Shown here piece after piece: positions 20,195 to 28,579 of a DNA stretch of 64,000 bases (its first letter is position 1; every line of letters starts with the position of its first letter). Source of the DNA: Mucilaginibacter sp. (lineage in GTDB: Bacteria > Bacteroidota > Bacteroidia > Sphingobacteriales > Sphingobacteriaceae); assembly GCA_025352225.1 (NCBI GenBank), contig JANXTT010000043.1, forward strand, positions 1-64,000. Reading direction: 5' to 3'. Made by a program: the position numbers and the translations under genes. The notes under the pieces were generated by a model. That model saw only the letters and a list, made by a program, of their open reading frames with translations, was not told the origin of the DNA and searched no databases.

Positions 20195-20260
20195 GAATTT
20201 GAGATAAGGTTATTACTTGTAATAATAAGTATTAAAACTGAATTTTTAAAATTATTCAAC

Positions 20261-21556
20261 TCAATACCTCGGCTCCGCCGCATAATCCAGATCCGTCAAG
20301 TCTTTAACAGATCCAAAGCCAATCACATCTTTAATCACTTTGGTATCGGTCATTTCAATAGCACGTACCAGCTTGCTTTGGCCAAATTTATCTTTAATCT
20401 CATGCATGGTTTTGCGGGCGGTTTCCTGGCGGTCAACATCTTCAAACAAACTGTACAGCATGTTGCCGTTATTTACAAAATTGGTTACCGCAACACGCAT
20501 ACTGTTAATATTAGTATTCATTACCGGGCCCGATGCTGCCAGGGCTTCAAACTTTGCTATTCGGTTGCGTATCATCCGCATCAGGCTCATGGCATCTTGC
20601 ACTGGTATACTAATAGAAAAGCCATCATCCCAGCGGGTGCCATCCGTATAACGGGCGGTAAAGGCTATGGCTTTGCAATAAAATTTATGTCGTACCATGC
20701 GCTTTTCGAGGGTTAAGCAAAGTGTCATAAAAAGCTGGTCGATATATTCGGGGCTTTGCCGTTTCTCGCCTGATATTTGCCGCATAGCCTGCATGCCCTT
20801 ATAATCGTGCGATGCGATATTGGTTTCAATAAAGTTGAGGCGGTAATGCCAGTATGTTCCTTCTATGCTTTTAAAAACGGCTTTTAAACGGTCGGGTGGG
20901 GTATGGCGCATCTGGAGCGGGGTTGTAATGCCACAGCGCTCTAATCTATAGGCCATATTAGCACCAATCCCCGGAAGGTCGCCCAATTTTAATGGCGTTA
21001 GTATCTTATCAATATTCTGATGGTCGATTAATAAAAGCCCGCCTGTTTTTTTACCCAGGTTGGAGGCCAGCTTAGCTAAAAACGCATTAGGGGCCACACC
21101 TACGGAGCATTCCAGCCAATCACCAACCTTTTGCAGAATATCTTTTTTAATATTTCGTGCAACCACCATTGGGTCGGGGTGTATAAGTTTATAATCAGTA
21201 AGGTTTATAATGGCCTCATCAATGCTTTTCGGTACTACATCCTGGCAATATTCTTTTAAAACGTGGATGATCTTTACATGGTATTCTCGATACCGGGAAG
21301 GGGTGCTTTCTATCGGGACAAGATCCGGGCAAACCAACATGGCATCATTAAGGCGCATGCCCATTTTTACCCCACATGCCTTAGCCTCGGTTGAGAGCGA
21401 GATTACGCAACCATATTTACCCGTATAAACACACACACCAACAGGCCGGCCCCGCAGCCAGTAGTTAACTTGTTGCTCACAGCGGGCAAAAAAACTGTTC
21501 ATATCCACAAACAATACTCTGGCTTCGGTACGTACGGCAATTGAGTTCTGATTCAC
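20261..21556 (-). CDS. Y-family DNA polymerase (DinB/UmuC-like)
   Basis: Translesion polymerase of 431 residues. The palm has VLFVDMNSFFARCEQQ with the first catalytic Asp, and VPKSIDEAIINL with the second acidic pair (SIDE). A helix-hairpin-helix (LGDLPGIGANMAYRLERCGI) and a little-finger domain follow. The start is GTG at 21556, since the next Met lies inside the palm motif. No umuD/lexA-type gene is adjacent. An inverted repeat just upstream could be its operator. Confidence 0.92.
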   Translation of the reverse strand: MNQNSIAVRTEARVLFVDMNSFFARCEQQVNYWLRGRPVGVCVYTGKYGCVISLSTEAKACGVKMGMRLNDAMLVCPDLVPIESTPSRYREYHVKIIHVLKEYCQDVVPKSIDEAIINLTDYKLIHPDPMVVARNIKKDILQKVGDWLECSVGVAPNAFLAKLASNLGKKTGGLLLIDHQNIDKILTPLKLGDLPGIGANMAYRLERCGITTPLQMRHTPPDRLKAVFKSIEGTYWHYRLNFIETNIASHDYKGMQAMRQISGEKRQSPEYIDQLFMTLCLTLEKRMVRHKFYCKAIAFTARYTDGTRWDDGFSISIPVQDAMSLMRMIRNRIAKFEALAASGPVMNTNINSMRVAVTNFVNNGNMLYSLFEDVDRQETARKTMHEIKDKFGQSKLVRAIEMTDTKVIKDVIGFGSVKDLTDLDYAAEPRY

Positions 21557-21565
21557 GATTTAAAA

Positions 21566-21584
21566 TTACTAAAAAAATTAGTAA
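21566..21584. promoter_or_regulatory. inverted repeat upstream of the Y-family polymerase
   Basis: TTACTAA-N5-TTAGTAA: a perfect 7-bp inverted repeat starting 10 bp ahead of the GTG start at 21556. Its position suits a repressor site, but no regulator is identified. Confidence 0.35.
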
Positions 21585-21623
21585 AATTTTAATAATTTAT
21601 AATTATTAAAAGAGGAGGGAGTA

Positions 21624-21656
21624 TTGTGAATAAAAAAGGCAATAAAAATAAATTTG
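21624..21656 (+). promoter_or_regulatory. probable promoter of the HicB-like gene
   Basis: TTG at 21624 followed after 22 bp by TAAATTTG at 21649-21656, close to the Bacteroidota sigma consensus. A palindrome GTAGCA-TTAT-TGCTAC at 21664-21679 sits just downstream of the predicted transcription start, a typical autorepressor site position. Confidence 0.45.
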
Positions 21657-21740
21657 CATAAAAGTAGCATTATTGCTACCTTTATAATATTAAATAAATA
21701 TTAAACAAGGCTATCAATATTAATAAATGATGATGTATTT

Positions 21741-22127
21741 ATGGAAAGGATTAAACTTGATTTAATAATTGAATGGGGTGAAATTGATTTAAAAGGTAAG
21801 GTTAACTATAACAATAAATTAATAATTGATTTTGCGCCAAAAGTTTCTGAAATAGAAAAAAAAATAAAACTATATTTACAGCAGTTTACTAATGTTGACC
21901 CTGAACAAGTAGATTTTGACTATTATTATGATATGCATTCTTTTTTTGAAGTATTTGATTGTATTAATATTAGCAAGTTTGCTAATTATGCAAATATACA
22001 CCCTGGATTAATGCGTCAATATGCATCGGGTGTTAAAAGGCCGGCCTTAAAACAGGTCAGGAAAATAGAAAGTGCTTTAACCCGCCTTTCGCATGAAATT
22101 GAAAAAGTATCCATAAATATTGATTAA
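21741..22127 (+). CDS. HicB-like/XRE-type helix-turn-helix protein
   Basis: Protein of 128 residues. The N-terminal half looks like a HicB-type strand-helix domain (residues 1-55). The C-terminal half has a helix-turn-helix, ISKFANYANIHPGLMRQYAS, followed by GVKRPALKQVRKIESAL. Such proteins are common as solitary regulators in Bacteroidota. There is no HicA toxin next to it: the following gene is larger and lacks HicA features. It has its own palindrome-bearing promoter region, which fits autoregulation. Confidence 0.6.
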   Translation: MERIKLDLIIEWGEIDLKGKVNYNNKLIIDFAPKVSEIEKKIKLYLQQFTNVDPEQVDFDYYYDMHSFFEVFDCINISKFANYANIHPGLMRQYASGVKRPALKQVRKIESALTRLSHEIEKVSINID

Positions 22128-22141
22128 ACCTGTTACAACAT

Positions 22142-22513
22142 ATGTCATTCCAACAAACCTTTAAAGATTATTTAACTACTATTAGTAAAAGGAACCAGCA
22201 GGGGATATGTATTGGATATTTAAAAGCAAATCCGCTAAGTGTAAAAAATCAAACTATAATTGATGCCGAAGTACTTGATGCAGCACTTGATTATGCAATT
22301 AAATTAGATACAGCCTTGTTAGACTATGAAATGCTTGATAAAGAGGTAACCATTTTGGAAAACACATTGAGGGATTTGCTGACTATGGCGGGAGTTGCTC
22401 CAGGCTCAACAGTACGAATAACGATAGATGGCATAATGTATTCGGTTTGCTTTACTAAGTATAACGGTGTTGAAAACATGAAACTATCTTATAAATTAGA
22501 TTACGCAGCCTAA
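22142..22513 (+). CDS. hypothetical protein, 123 residues
   Basis: Soluble protein beginning 14 nt after the HicB-like gene and probably co-transcribed. Residues 45-85 are helical with many Leu/Asp/Glu (LDAALDYAIKLDTALLDYEM) and may form a coiled coil; the C-terminal third is predicted strand. I see no known toxin motif. A toxin-antitoxin partner role is possible from position only. Confidence 0.55.
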   Translation: MSFQQTFKDYLTTISKRNQQGICIGYLKANPLSVKNQTIIDAEVLDAALDYAIKLDTALLDYEMLDKEVTILENTLRDLLTMAGVAPGSTVRITIDGIMYSVCFTKYNGVENMKLSYKLDYAA

Positions 22514-22602
22514 GCTTTTCTATTTCCAAAGGGGAGAGAGCACTCTCAAGTCTACCAGGGCTGTTACAGGTAATTCTGATAAAAGTATTATCCCGTTTTT
22601 GA

Positions 22603-22628
22603 ATTAGTCTCAATATATTGAGACTAAT
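22603..22628. repeat. 26-bp perfect palindrome
   Basis: ATTAGTCTCAATA followed directly by its exact reverse complement, with no spacer. It lies 90 bp after the 123-residue hypothetical gene and about 100 bp before the terminator of the NtrC-type regulator. No T-run follows on either strand, which argues against an intrinsic terminator and for a protein-binding site or cruciform. Confidence 0.75.
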
Positions 22629-22720
22629 CTATTCACTATCTTCATTACTTTTATAATGCCATCCATACCGCGAGGTTTGTATTGTATGTTCTTTGAAGAT
22701 CTATTTGTATTCCGTAAAAC

Positions 22721-22742
22721 AAAAAAGAGCGATTTCTCGCTC
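22721..22742 (-). terminator. intrinsic terminator of the response regulator gene
   Basis: On the reverse strand a GAGCGA stem, GAAA loop and TCGCTC are followed by six T residues, 25 bp beyond the stop codon at 22768. Confidence 0.85.
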
Positions 22743-22767
22743 TCCTATTTAAACTTTAATTTAGTAT

Positions 22768-24141
22768 TTACTCTCCGCGTTTAAGCCCGTATTTTTCAAT
22801 CTTACTGTATAGATGGCTTCGCTGGATATCAATGTCATCAGCTGTTTTTGATACGTTCCAGTTATTTTTCTCCAGCTTAAATTTAATGTACTCTCTTTCG
22901 GCAAAATCCTTATACTCCTGGAAGTTTTTAAACTGTTCAAAATCTGGTTGAGACGATGTAGAAGCTGCCACAATAACTGGTGCCGAAGGATTAGCAAAAG
23001 CTTTCACATCAGCGTCGGTAATGGTTTTATCACTTAAAATAATCAAACGTTCTATCATATTACGCAGTTCGCGTATGTTGCCCGTCCACGGTAATGATCT
23101 TAAAGCCTCTAATGCAGGTTCAGAAATTCGCTTTGCAGGCATTCCATAATCATTGCATATTTCATGCAAAAAGCTTTGTGCTAAAAGGCTTATATCATCT
23201 TTGCGTTCAACTAAAGGCGGCACATGAATAAGGATAACACTTAGCCGATGGTATAAGTCCATCCTGAAATTGCCGGCTTCTATTTCTTTCAACAGGTCCT
23301 TATTGGTGGCCGCAATTACACGTACATCCACATCAATTTCCTTTTCGCCGCCTACACGGGTTATTTTGTTTTCCTGCAAAGCGCGTAGTACTTTAGCCTG
23401 TGCAGATTGGCTCATATCGCCAATTTCGTCTAAAAATAGAGTTCCGCCATTAGCTGATTCAAACTTGCCAATGCGTTGTTTAATAGCCGAAGTAAACGAA
23501 CCTTTTTCGTGTCCAAACAATTCACTTTCAATAAGTTCTGATGGAATGGCCGCGCAGTTAACCTCAATTAAAGGCGCGTTATTACGATGCGATTTTTCGT
23601 GTAACCATCTGGCTACCAGTTCCTTACCGCTACCATTTGCACCTGTAATTAGTACACGGGCATCGGTGGGAGCAACACGGTCAATAGTTTCCTTTATTTT
23701 ACCAATCGCTTGTGATTCGCCTAATATTTCGCGGGTTTTTGAAGCCTTGCGTTTTAATACCTTGGTTTCGGTTACTAACGATCCGCGGTCCAGGGCGTTA
23801 CGTACAGTAATCAATAAACGGTTAAGATCGGGCGGTTTAGATATAAAATCGAAGGCTCCTTTTTTACTGGCTTCGACGGCAGTTTCAACTGTTCCGTGGC
23901 CGGATATCATGATGAAAGGCAGATCGGGTTTAAATGCTAACCCTTCTGACAGTACTTCCATGCCATCCATGCGGTTCATTTTAATATCACAAAGGATCAG
24001 ATCATAATCATTCCTTTGAATCAATTCTAAACCATCGATGCCATTATCAATATCATCAACCTGATAGTCTTCATATTCTAAAATTTCGCGCAATGTGTTA
24101 CGGATAGCCCGTTCATCATCTATTATCAGAATTTTTGCCAT
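22768..24141 (-). CDS. NtrC/NtrX-type response regulator with altered GAFTGA loop
   Basis: Response regulator of 457 residues: receiver domain (1-120; phospho-acceptor in LILCDIKM), AAA+ domain (about 145-380) and a Fis-type helix-turn-helix at the end (NNWNVSKTADDIDIQRSHLY). The Walker A reads GANGSGKE instead of the usual GESGTGKE. The sigma-54 contact loop reads GSFTSA instead of GAFTGA. Walker B GGTLFLDEIGD and the sensor regions look intact. It may act on sigma-54 in a modified way, or act independently of it as some relatives do. No histidine kinase gene is adjacent. Confidence 0.93.
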   Translation of the reverse strand: MAKILIIDDERAIRNTLREILEYEDYQVDDIDNGIDGLELIQRNDYDLILCDIKMNRMDGMEVLSEGLAFKPDLPFIMISGHGTVETAVEASKKGAFDFISKPPDLNRLLITVRNALDRGSLVTETKVLKRKASKTREILGESQAIGKIKETIDRVAPTDARVLITGANGSGKELVARWLHEKSHRNNAPLIEVNCAAIPSELIESELFGHEKGSFTSAIKQRIGKFESANGGTLFLDEIGDMSQSAQAKVLRALQENKITRVGGEKEIDVDVRVIAATNKDLLKEIEAGNFRMDLYHRLSVILIHVPPLVERKDDISLLAQSFLHEICNDYGMPAKRISEPALEALRSLPWTGNIRELRNMIERLIILSDKTITDADVKAFANPSAPVIVAASTSSQPDFEQFKNFQEYKDFAEREYIKFKLEKNNWNVSKTADDIDIQRSHLYSKIEKYGLKRGE

Positions 24142-24243
24142 AGATTATATATAATGTTAAATCAATAGGTTTTGTTTTATTCGGCTAAGATAATAATTGT
24201 ATAGAAAATTAAACACATAGTTATTCAAATAAACTATTTGTCA

Positions 24244-24279
24244 AAAAAAAACCTCTTCCCATTTACGGAAAGAGGTTTA
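24244..24279 (-). terminator. terminator of the RNase P RNA gene
   Basis: Reverse-strand hairpin with an AAACCTCTT-type stem and GAAGAGGTTT partner, followed by a run of T. It lies directly downstream of the rnpB 3' end. Confidence 0.85.
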
Positions 24280-24284
24280 AATTC

Positions 24285-24663
24285 CAGTAGCAGATCTGTA
24301 AGCCGGGTTCTGTGTCCGGTTATCCCGGATCCCTATCATTAATCTATTCCTAACATTGCTGCCAGGCTCTAACAACCTACCCATCCCAACGTTAATGCAA
24401 TGCATCAAACGGAAGCGAGCAGCCTCACTTTCGGGACCTATTTGGTTTTTCAACTCCTGAGGTTTACCGCAATACATGTTACCATGCAAAGCTGTGAGCT
24501 CTTACCTCACATTTTCACCCTTACCCACGTAAACGCGGGCGGTTTATTTTCTGTGGCACTTGCTGTCGCCCACTGGAGGCGCCTTCCCGTTAGGAAGCAG
24601 GATGCTCTGCGTTGCCCGGACTTTCCTCCCCCCGTAAACGGAGAGCGATAGAGCGTTCTGCTT
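24285..24663 (-). ncRNA. rnpB: RNase P RNA, bacterial class A
   Basis: The reverse strand contains the conserved 5' core GGAGGAAAGTCCGGGC (around 24620-24635), an internal AGGCGCC-type P-loop region, and the 3' core element whose complement GTAAGCCGGGTTCTGT is at 24298-24313. These are diagnostic of the catalytic RNA that matures tRNA 5' ends. Ends are estimated from the core motifs, the terminator and the promoter. No protein gene is credible across this stretch. Confidence 0.95.
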
Positions 24664-24667
24664 TATG

Positions 24668-24675
24668 CAAAGATA
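24668..24675 (-). promoter_or_regulatory. -7 promoter element of rnpB
   Basis: Reads TATCTTTG on the reverse strand, a full match to TAnnTTTG, ending a few bases before the expected 5' end of the RNase P RNA. The -33 box is weak. Confidence 0.6.
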
Positions 24676-24791
24676 GCTATTTAGTTTATAAACGAAATTC
24701 CAGACTATCTTGGTTAGCGTGTTTCCCCAAAAATTAGTCGCAAAGGTAATCTGGTAACAGGATTTATATTTTGGGATTTTTAGCATACTGA

Positions 24792-25217
24792 CTAATCAGC
24801 ACATGTTTTCAAATCGGCATCAGCCTGTTGTACATTGGTTACTCCCAGCTTGTTGTTAAACGAGTTGGTTATATAGGTTAATATTTGCGCAATTTCAATG
24901 GGCGCTAAATTGGCTTGCTGTGGCATTTGCTCCATGTATATTTTACCTTTTACAGTAACCGGGCCTTTTAATCCGTATTTAATAAAACAAGCTAACGCGG
25001 TTTTATTACGCTTTAAATAGGCCGAATCAGTAAGTGGGGGTATCAATGCGCCCAAACCACCACCATTAGGGGCATGGCAATTTTGGCAATACGTTTGATA
25101 AAGTACTGCACCCGATGTATAATATCTTTTAAACTCCAGTTCCTGCTCACTTTGGCAGGACACAATGGTAATGGTCAAAATCCCCAAAAAAAGAAACGAG
25201 ATCAAAAGGGCCCTCAT
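24792..25217 (-). CDS. c-type cytochrome lipoprotein
   Basis: Protein of 141 residues with a lipoprotein signal (TIVSCQSEQ) and one haem-attachment motif CQNCH (about residues 44-48), followed by GGGLGALIPPLTDSAYL and a later Met (MEQMPQQ) that would serve as axial ligand. A membrane-anchored mono-haem cytochrome facing the periplasm is expected. It is the last gene of a five-gene reverse operon with SCO1 directly upstream (4-nt gap), suggesting a link to respiratory copper or oxidase chemistry. Confidence 0.9.
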   Translation of the reverse strand: MRALLISFLFLGILTITIVSCQSEQELEFKRYYTSGAVLYQTYCQNCHAPNGGGLGALIPPLTDSAYLKRNKTALACFIKYGLKGPVTVKGKIYMEQMPQQANLAPIEIAQILTYITNSFNNKLGVTNVQQADADLKTCAD

Positions 25218-25221
25218 TATA

Positions 25222-25848
25222 TTATTCTTGTTTGAGGGTTTTAATATCGGCTATTAACTGGTTAACCTGTTTTACATCTGTGCCATCGTAAGCGCCCCTC
25301 ATCCGTTTCTGTTTATCTATCAATACAAACCAACCTTCGTGAATTAAACCATCTTTGCCTTCGTTTACTTTAACTAAATAATGATCATGAGCCAAATTGT
25401 AAACCACTTCTTTTTGCCCTAATAATAACCACCACGAATTACCGGCTATACCAAGTTTATCAGCATAGTTTTTCAAAACAGGTACAGTATCATGTTTGGG
25501 GTCTATCGTATACGATAATATTTTAAAGTTTGTGTCTGCCTTAAACTCCTTATAAACAGTTAGCATGTTGCGTTGCATGCCTGGGCATATGGAGGGGCAA
25601 CTTGTAAAAAAGAAATCTGCCACATAAATTTTACCATCCAAATTTTTATCGGTAATTGTGTTGCCATATTGATTTATAAATTTAAATGCGGGTATAGTAT
25701 TATAAATGGTATCAACTACCTGTTTGCCATCAACCATTTTAGTTACGGTATCCCGATTACCTAAAATTGGCAATATGCGCTTGTTGCCCGAACGATGACA
25801 AGAGTTTAAACAAATGAAAATAATTATAACTAATAGTATTGGTCTCAT
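25222..25848 (-). CDS. SCO1/SenC family copper-metallochaperone-like protein
   Basis: Thioredoxin-fold protein of 208 residues with a lipoprotein-like N-terminus (CLNSCHRSG). The Cu-binding CSICPG-type motif is in FFTSCPSICPGMQRNM (C-X3-C), and the conserved distal histidine is in LAHDHYLV. SCO proteins deliver copper to, or reduce, the CuA site of cytochrome oxidase. The start overlaps the stop of the upstream hypothetical gene by 4 nt, so expression is coupled. No oxidase subunit lies in the window. Confidence 0.93.
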   Translation of the reverse strand: MRPILLVIIIFICLNSCHRSGNKRILPILGNRDTVTKMVDGKQVVDTIYNTIPAFKFINQYGNTITDKNLDGKIYVADFFFTSCPSICPGMQRNMLTVYKEFKADTNFKILSYTIDPKHDTVPVLKNYADKLGIAGNSWWLLLGQKEVVYNLAHDHYLVKVNEGKDGLIHEGWFVLIDKQKRMRGAYDGTDVKQVNQLIADIKTLKQE

Positions 25849-26258
25849 TTTTTAATGCTTTTTTTTATGTAATTGTCAGATTCTGTTATAGCATTTACAT
25901 ATAAGGAATCTATATGTTTCACCTGCACTTTTTGTTGTTTCCAGTAATTCATTATATCATCATGGCTTTTCCCAGCATTATCTAGGTTAAGTTTTCTCAT
26001 CCAATCGCCCATTTTATTAGCTACATCGTTCAGGTTGGCATCTAAAGTTCGAGCTGTTTGTTTGTTTATACTGAGGCTATCTGCTTTAATAAGCAATGTA
26101 TCAAGTTTCATTTTGTTTACCATTGCCTTTTCATCTTCTGCCATAACTTTTTCATGCAGATCTAATACTTCATTTTTCAAAGCATTTTCTTCTTTTTTCT
26201 GATCTGTGCAGGCCGAAAGTATCAGTAAGGTAAATAAACAGTAAGATAATTTTTTCAT
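25845..26258 (-). CDS. hypothetical lipoprotein with helical heptads
   Basis: Protein of 137 residues. A lipobox is seen at LILSACTDQ (Cys about residue 17). The rest is almost wholly helical and charged, with Leu/Met heptads that suggest a coiled coil. Related small lipoproteins of unknown function accompany SCO1 genes in Bacteroidota. It overlaps the SCO1 start by 4 nt and follows the outer membrane protein gene by 2 nt, so it is firmly part of the operon. Confidence 0.75.
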   Translation of the reverse strand: MKKLSYCLFTLLILSACTDQKKEENALKNEVLDLHEKVMAEDEKAMVNKMKLDTLLIKADSLSINKQTARTLDANLNDVANKMGDWMRKLNLDNAGKSHDDIMNYWKQQKVQVKHIDSLYVNAITESDNYIKKSIKK

Positions 26259-26260
26259 AA

Positions 26261-27271
26261 TTAGTTTACTAGGTAATACAACTGTTTAAAACTATAGGTA
26301 ACGCCTAAAACAACTCTACCCGAAGGCTGAGGATGATCGTCTGTCGCGCTCCATGCTTTTGTTTGAACTGCCAGGTTCAAAGATATATTTTTAATAAACA
26401 GGTCGACCCCAAAACCCGACATTAAATTATTCATCACATGTTCGCCTGTTTTTACACCCATAAACTTTTCGCCGCCAGAATATTCATAAGCCAGTTGCGC
26501 CGAGGGTATCATTTTAATATCCTTGCTTAGAGATACATTGTAAAATAAATTTAAATACCCCGTAGTACTATTCGCTATGCCCTCGTGGTTTTTGTTCTGG
26601 CCATTTGCTTTATAGGTACCGCTTATGCTTAGTCCTGCGTTTTTATAACCAGCCAGGTAGTTAAAATACACAAAGCCATCGGTGCTCCCGGTACCTGTTT
26701 GGGTTAAAGTACCATAACGCTCTCCAACATTGTTTGTAAAATCATTTTTGCCGATAGGTAGCTTAATGCCTGCGCCAACAATAAGGCGTTGCTTTAGTAT
26801 TTGCTCAACGGTGTTTAATAAATGGTAGCCTGCATACACATTTACATCGCCAATGCCTGCCAACGTGCTTAAATTGCCATTATAATATTCTGAATTTGAA
26901 TTATAGGGGAGTATTGCATTCACCTCAATACGGCGGCTGATAAATAACCGGGTTCTAAATTCCAATGCCTTGAATATTTCATAGTCATTTGGGTTTCCGT
27001 TATGATCGGTTATCATGCCGGTATGATTATTACGCGCAAGCAAAAACCGTGAGCCCGATGGAAAAAAACTTTGCGGCTGCCCATAGTAACCGTTGAACGA
27101 CCTGTACCTGTACTGTAAAGCAAAGCTGCTTTGATTATCATAAGGTGTTATCCCCATAAAACAACCGCAAATATCACATGCGGAAGCTTTTGTGGGGGCG
27201 AAAAAAGAAAGAATTATTGCAACAGTAACAAGGCTTTTACTAAGAACTATGTTTTTGATTGTTAATTTCAT
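26261..27271 (-). CDS. outer-membrane beta-barrel protein with N-terminal CDICGC motif
   Basis: I choose ATG at 27271 (MKLTIKNIV) because it gives a clean signal peptide ending TKASA; the frame also extends to ATG at 27298. Immediately after the cleavage site comes CDICGCFMGITP, a Cys-rich potential metal site at the mature N-terminus. The remainder alternates hydrophobic and polar residues, as in an outer-membrane beta-barrel (transporter/MetA-pathway-like family). Linkage to SCO1 and a cytochrome c suggests a role in copper or electron transfer at the envelope. The substrate is unknown. Confidence 0.8.
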   Translation of the reverse strand: MKLTIKNIVLSKSLVTVAIILSFFAPTKASACDICGCFMGITPYDNQSSFALQYRYRSFNGYYGQPQSFFPSGSRFLLARNNHTGMITDHNGNPNDYEIFKALEFRTRLFISRRIEVNAILPYNSNSEYYNGNLSTLAGIGDVNVYAGYHLLNTVEQILKQRLIVGAGIKLPIGKNDFTNNVGERYGTLTQTGTGSTDGFVYFNYLAGYKNAGLSISGTYKANGQNKNHEGIANSTTGYLNLFYNVSLSKDIKMIPSAQLAYEYSGGEKFMGVKTGEHVMNNLMSGFGVDLFIKNISLNLAVQTKAWSATDDHPQPSGRVVLGVTYSFKQLYYLVN

Positions 27272-27413
27272 AAGATTTGAATAATGCATTTTTGCCATAT
27301 AAATGGCTGCTAAATAATTACAGGAATCAGCAATAAGTTTGAACTTATACTAATCCATTACGTTCGGCATATTAAAAAGGATGGCCAAGCATTAAAGTAA
27401 ATAAAAACAAAAA

Positions 27414-27782
27414 TTAAACTTGCGGAGGGCGGAATATTGAGGCCGGGTTATTAATACTTGCATGGGAGGAGTAGGGAGTATATATTACCCCTAACAACAT
27501 ATTTGAAAACTTTATACCTGCTGTTTGATGGGGTATAGCATCTTGAAACAAGTTTTTTGCAGCTGATCTTTCCTCGGCTCTCTCTTTTTGTTCGGCCTGT
27601 TGTATTCTCTTTATCAAAAAGCATTTCCCGTTGCAATGCAGCCAGGGTTTAGCACGGTTTTGGCATAAAGTGGTAGCAATATATTTTTGGTTCATCTCGT
27701 AACCGGCATACACAAACAGCTTCGAAAAATTAGCTATGAGCATACAGATCAGCAATAAAAAAATGACCGGCCTTTTGAACAT
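27414..27782 (-). CDS. small membrane-anchored Cys-motif protein, unknown function
   Basis: Protein of 122 residues with one N-terminal hydrophobic segment (about 5-25), then CQNRAKPWLHCNGKCFL, giving three cysteines (C-X9-C-X3-C) close to the membrane, followed by a charged helix and a variable tail. Similar small CxGKC proteins occur beside heavy-metal or SCO1 genes in Bacteroidota, but I know no function for them. It is the first gene of the cytochrome/SCO1 operon. A TAnnTTTG element lies only 8 bp upstream of its ATG. Confidence 0.7.
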   Translation of the reverse strand: MFKRPVIFLLLICMLIANFSKLFVYAGYEMNQKYIATTLCQNRAKPWLHCNGKCFLIKRIQQAEQKERAEERSAAKNLFQDAIPHQTAGIKFSNMLLGVIYTPYSSHASINNPASIFRPPQV

Positions 27783-27789
27783 TATGGCG

Positions 27790-27797
27790 CAAATGTA
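27790..27797 (-). promoter_or_regulatory. possible -7 promoter element of the SCO1/cytochrome operon
   Basis: Reads TACATTTG on the reverse strand, directly upstream of the first gene at 27782. The -33 box is not clear. If used, the transcript would be almost leaderless. Confidence 0.4.
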
Positions 27798-27848
27798 ATA
27801 CTTAATGTGATATGCTTTTATGCCAGGGATTTTTATTTTATAGTTGCG

Positions 27849-28331
27849 CTAGTTAGGGATATTTTCTTCAAACCATCTATACTGCCCTGAAGGGGTGCGT
27901 TCTCCTTCATTTAAAACCCAGTAAATATCGTTAATGAGATCATTTAATATCGATACCGGAAATGGTTTGCGAAATTCCCATGGGAGATATCCAATAAAAA
28001 GTTCCGGAATTTGATTCAAATACTGATTGTCTATGTATTCTCCAAATTCATCAATTCTTGATTTTAATTGGGAGAGCATCAATAAATACCAATCCCTCAA
28101 TGATTTGTCCTCCGATACATCTTGCAGCAATGCCTCTTTATACGAAGAATGCTTTTCAAGTAGTTCAATCTTGTAATGTTGACAAATTTTACTTTCATCA
28201 CTGTTCGGCTTAACCTTTGGTTCAGCAACTTCATTAAAAAAATACATAAAAAGATCAAGATCACCATCTGGGACGCCTACGTTTCTTTCTGTACTTGAAC
28301 TAATTTTCGCGTATATATAAGAGTGTCCCAT
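27849..28331 (-). CDS. hypothetical protein, 160 residues
   Basis: Soluble protein rich in aromatic and acidic residues (SLRDWYLLMLSQLKSRIDEF), with no signal peptide or membrane segment. I do not recognise a family. It is separated from its neighbours by 67 and 248 bp and is likely monocistronic. Composition resembles bacterial immunity-type or domain-of-unknown-function proteins, but nothing nearby supports such a role. Confidence 0.55.
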   Translation of the reverse strand: MGHSYIYAKISSSTERNVGVPDGDLDLFMYFFNEVAEPKVKPNSDESKICQHYKIELLEKHSSYKEALLQDVSEDKSLRDWYLLMLSQLKSRIDEFGEYIDNQYLNQIPELFIGYLPWEFRKPFPVSILNDLINDIYWVLNEGERTPSGQYRWFEENIPN

Positions 28332-28579
28332 ATTATTGAATTAAGTAAGTTTTAGAGGTAGCAATTATATTATAAAAACATGTTGCCCTGTTGTGGTCAT
28401 TTCCGTGATTGATAATATGTAGAAACTCGTCCGATAATTTCGGCATGTAGTTATTTTATTATCTTAGCTAACTATTTACAAAAACTGCATTTTAGGTTAT
28501 GTATAGCCTATTATATACTAAGGGCTTATCGGTTCGAAGATAAATAAAACAGCGGTATTGCATGGGCTAATAACAGATA

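Noticed and set aside
24277-24786. Several 70-83 codon frames on both strands as protein genes
   Set aside because: The stretch holds the RNase P RNA with diagnostic core motifs; the frames are by-products.
27849-28331. Anti-phage or immunity protein role for the 160-residue hypothetical
   Set aside because: No toxin, nuclease or other defence gene is near, and no motif supports it.
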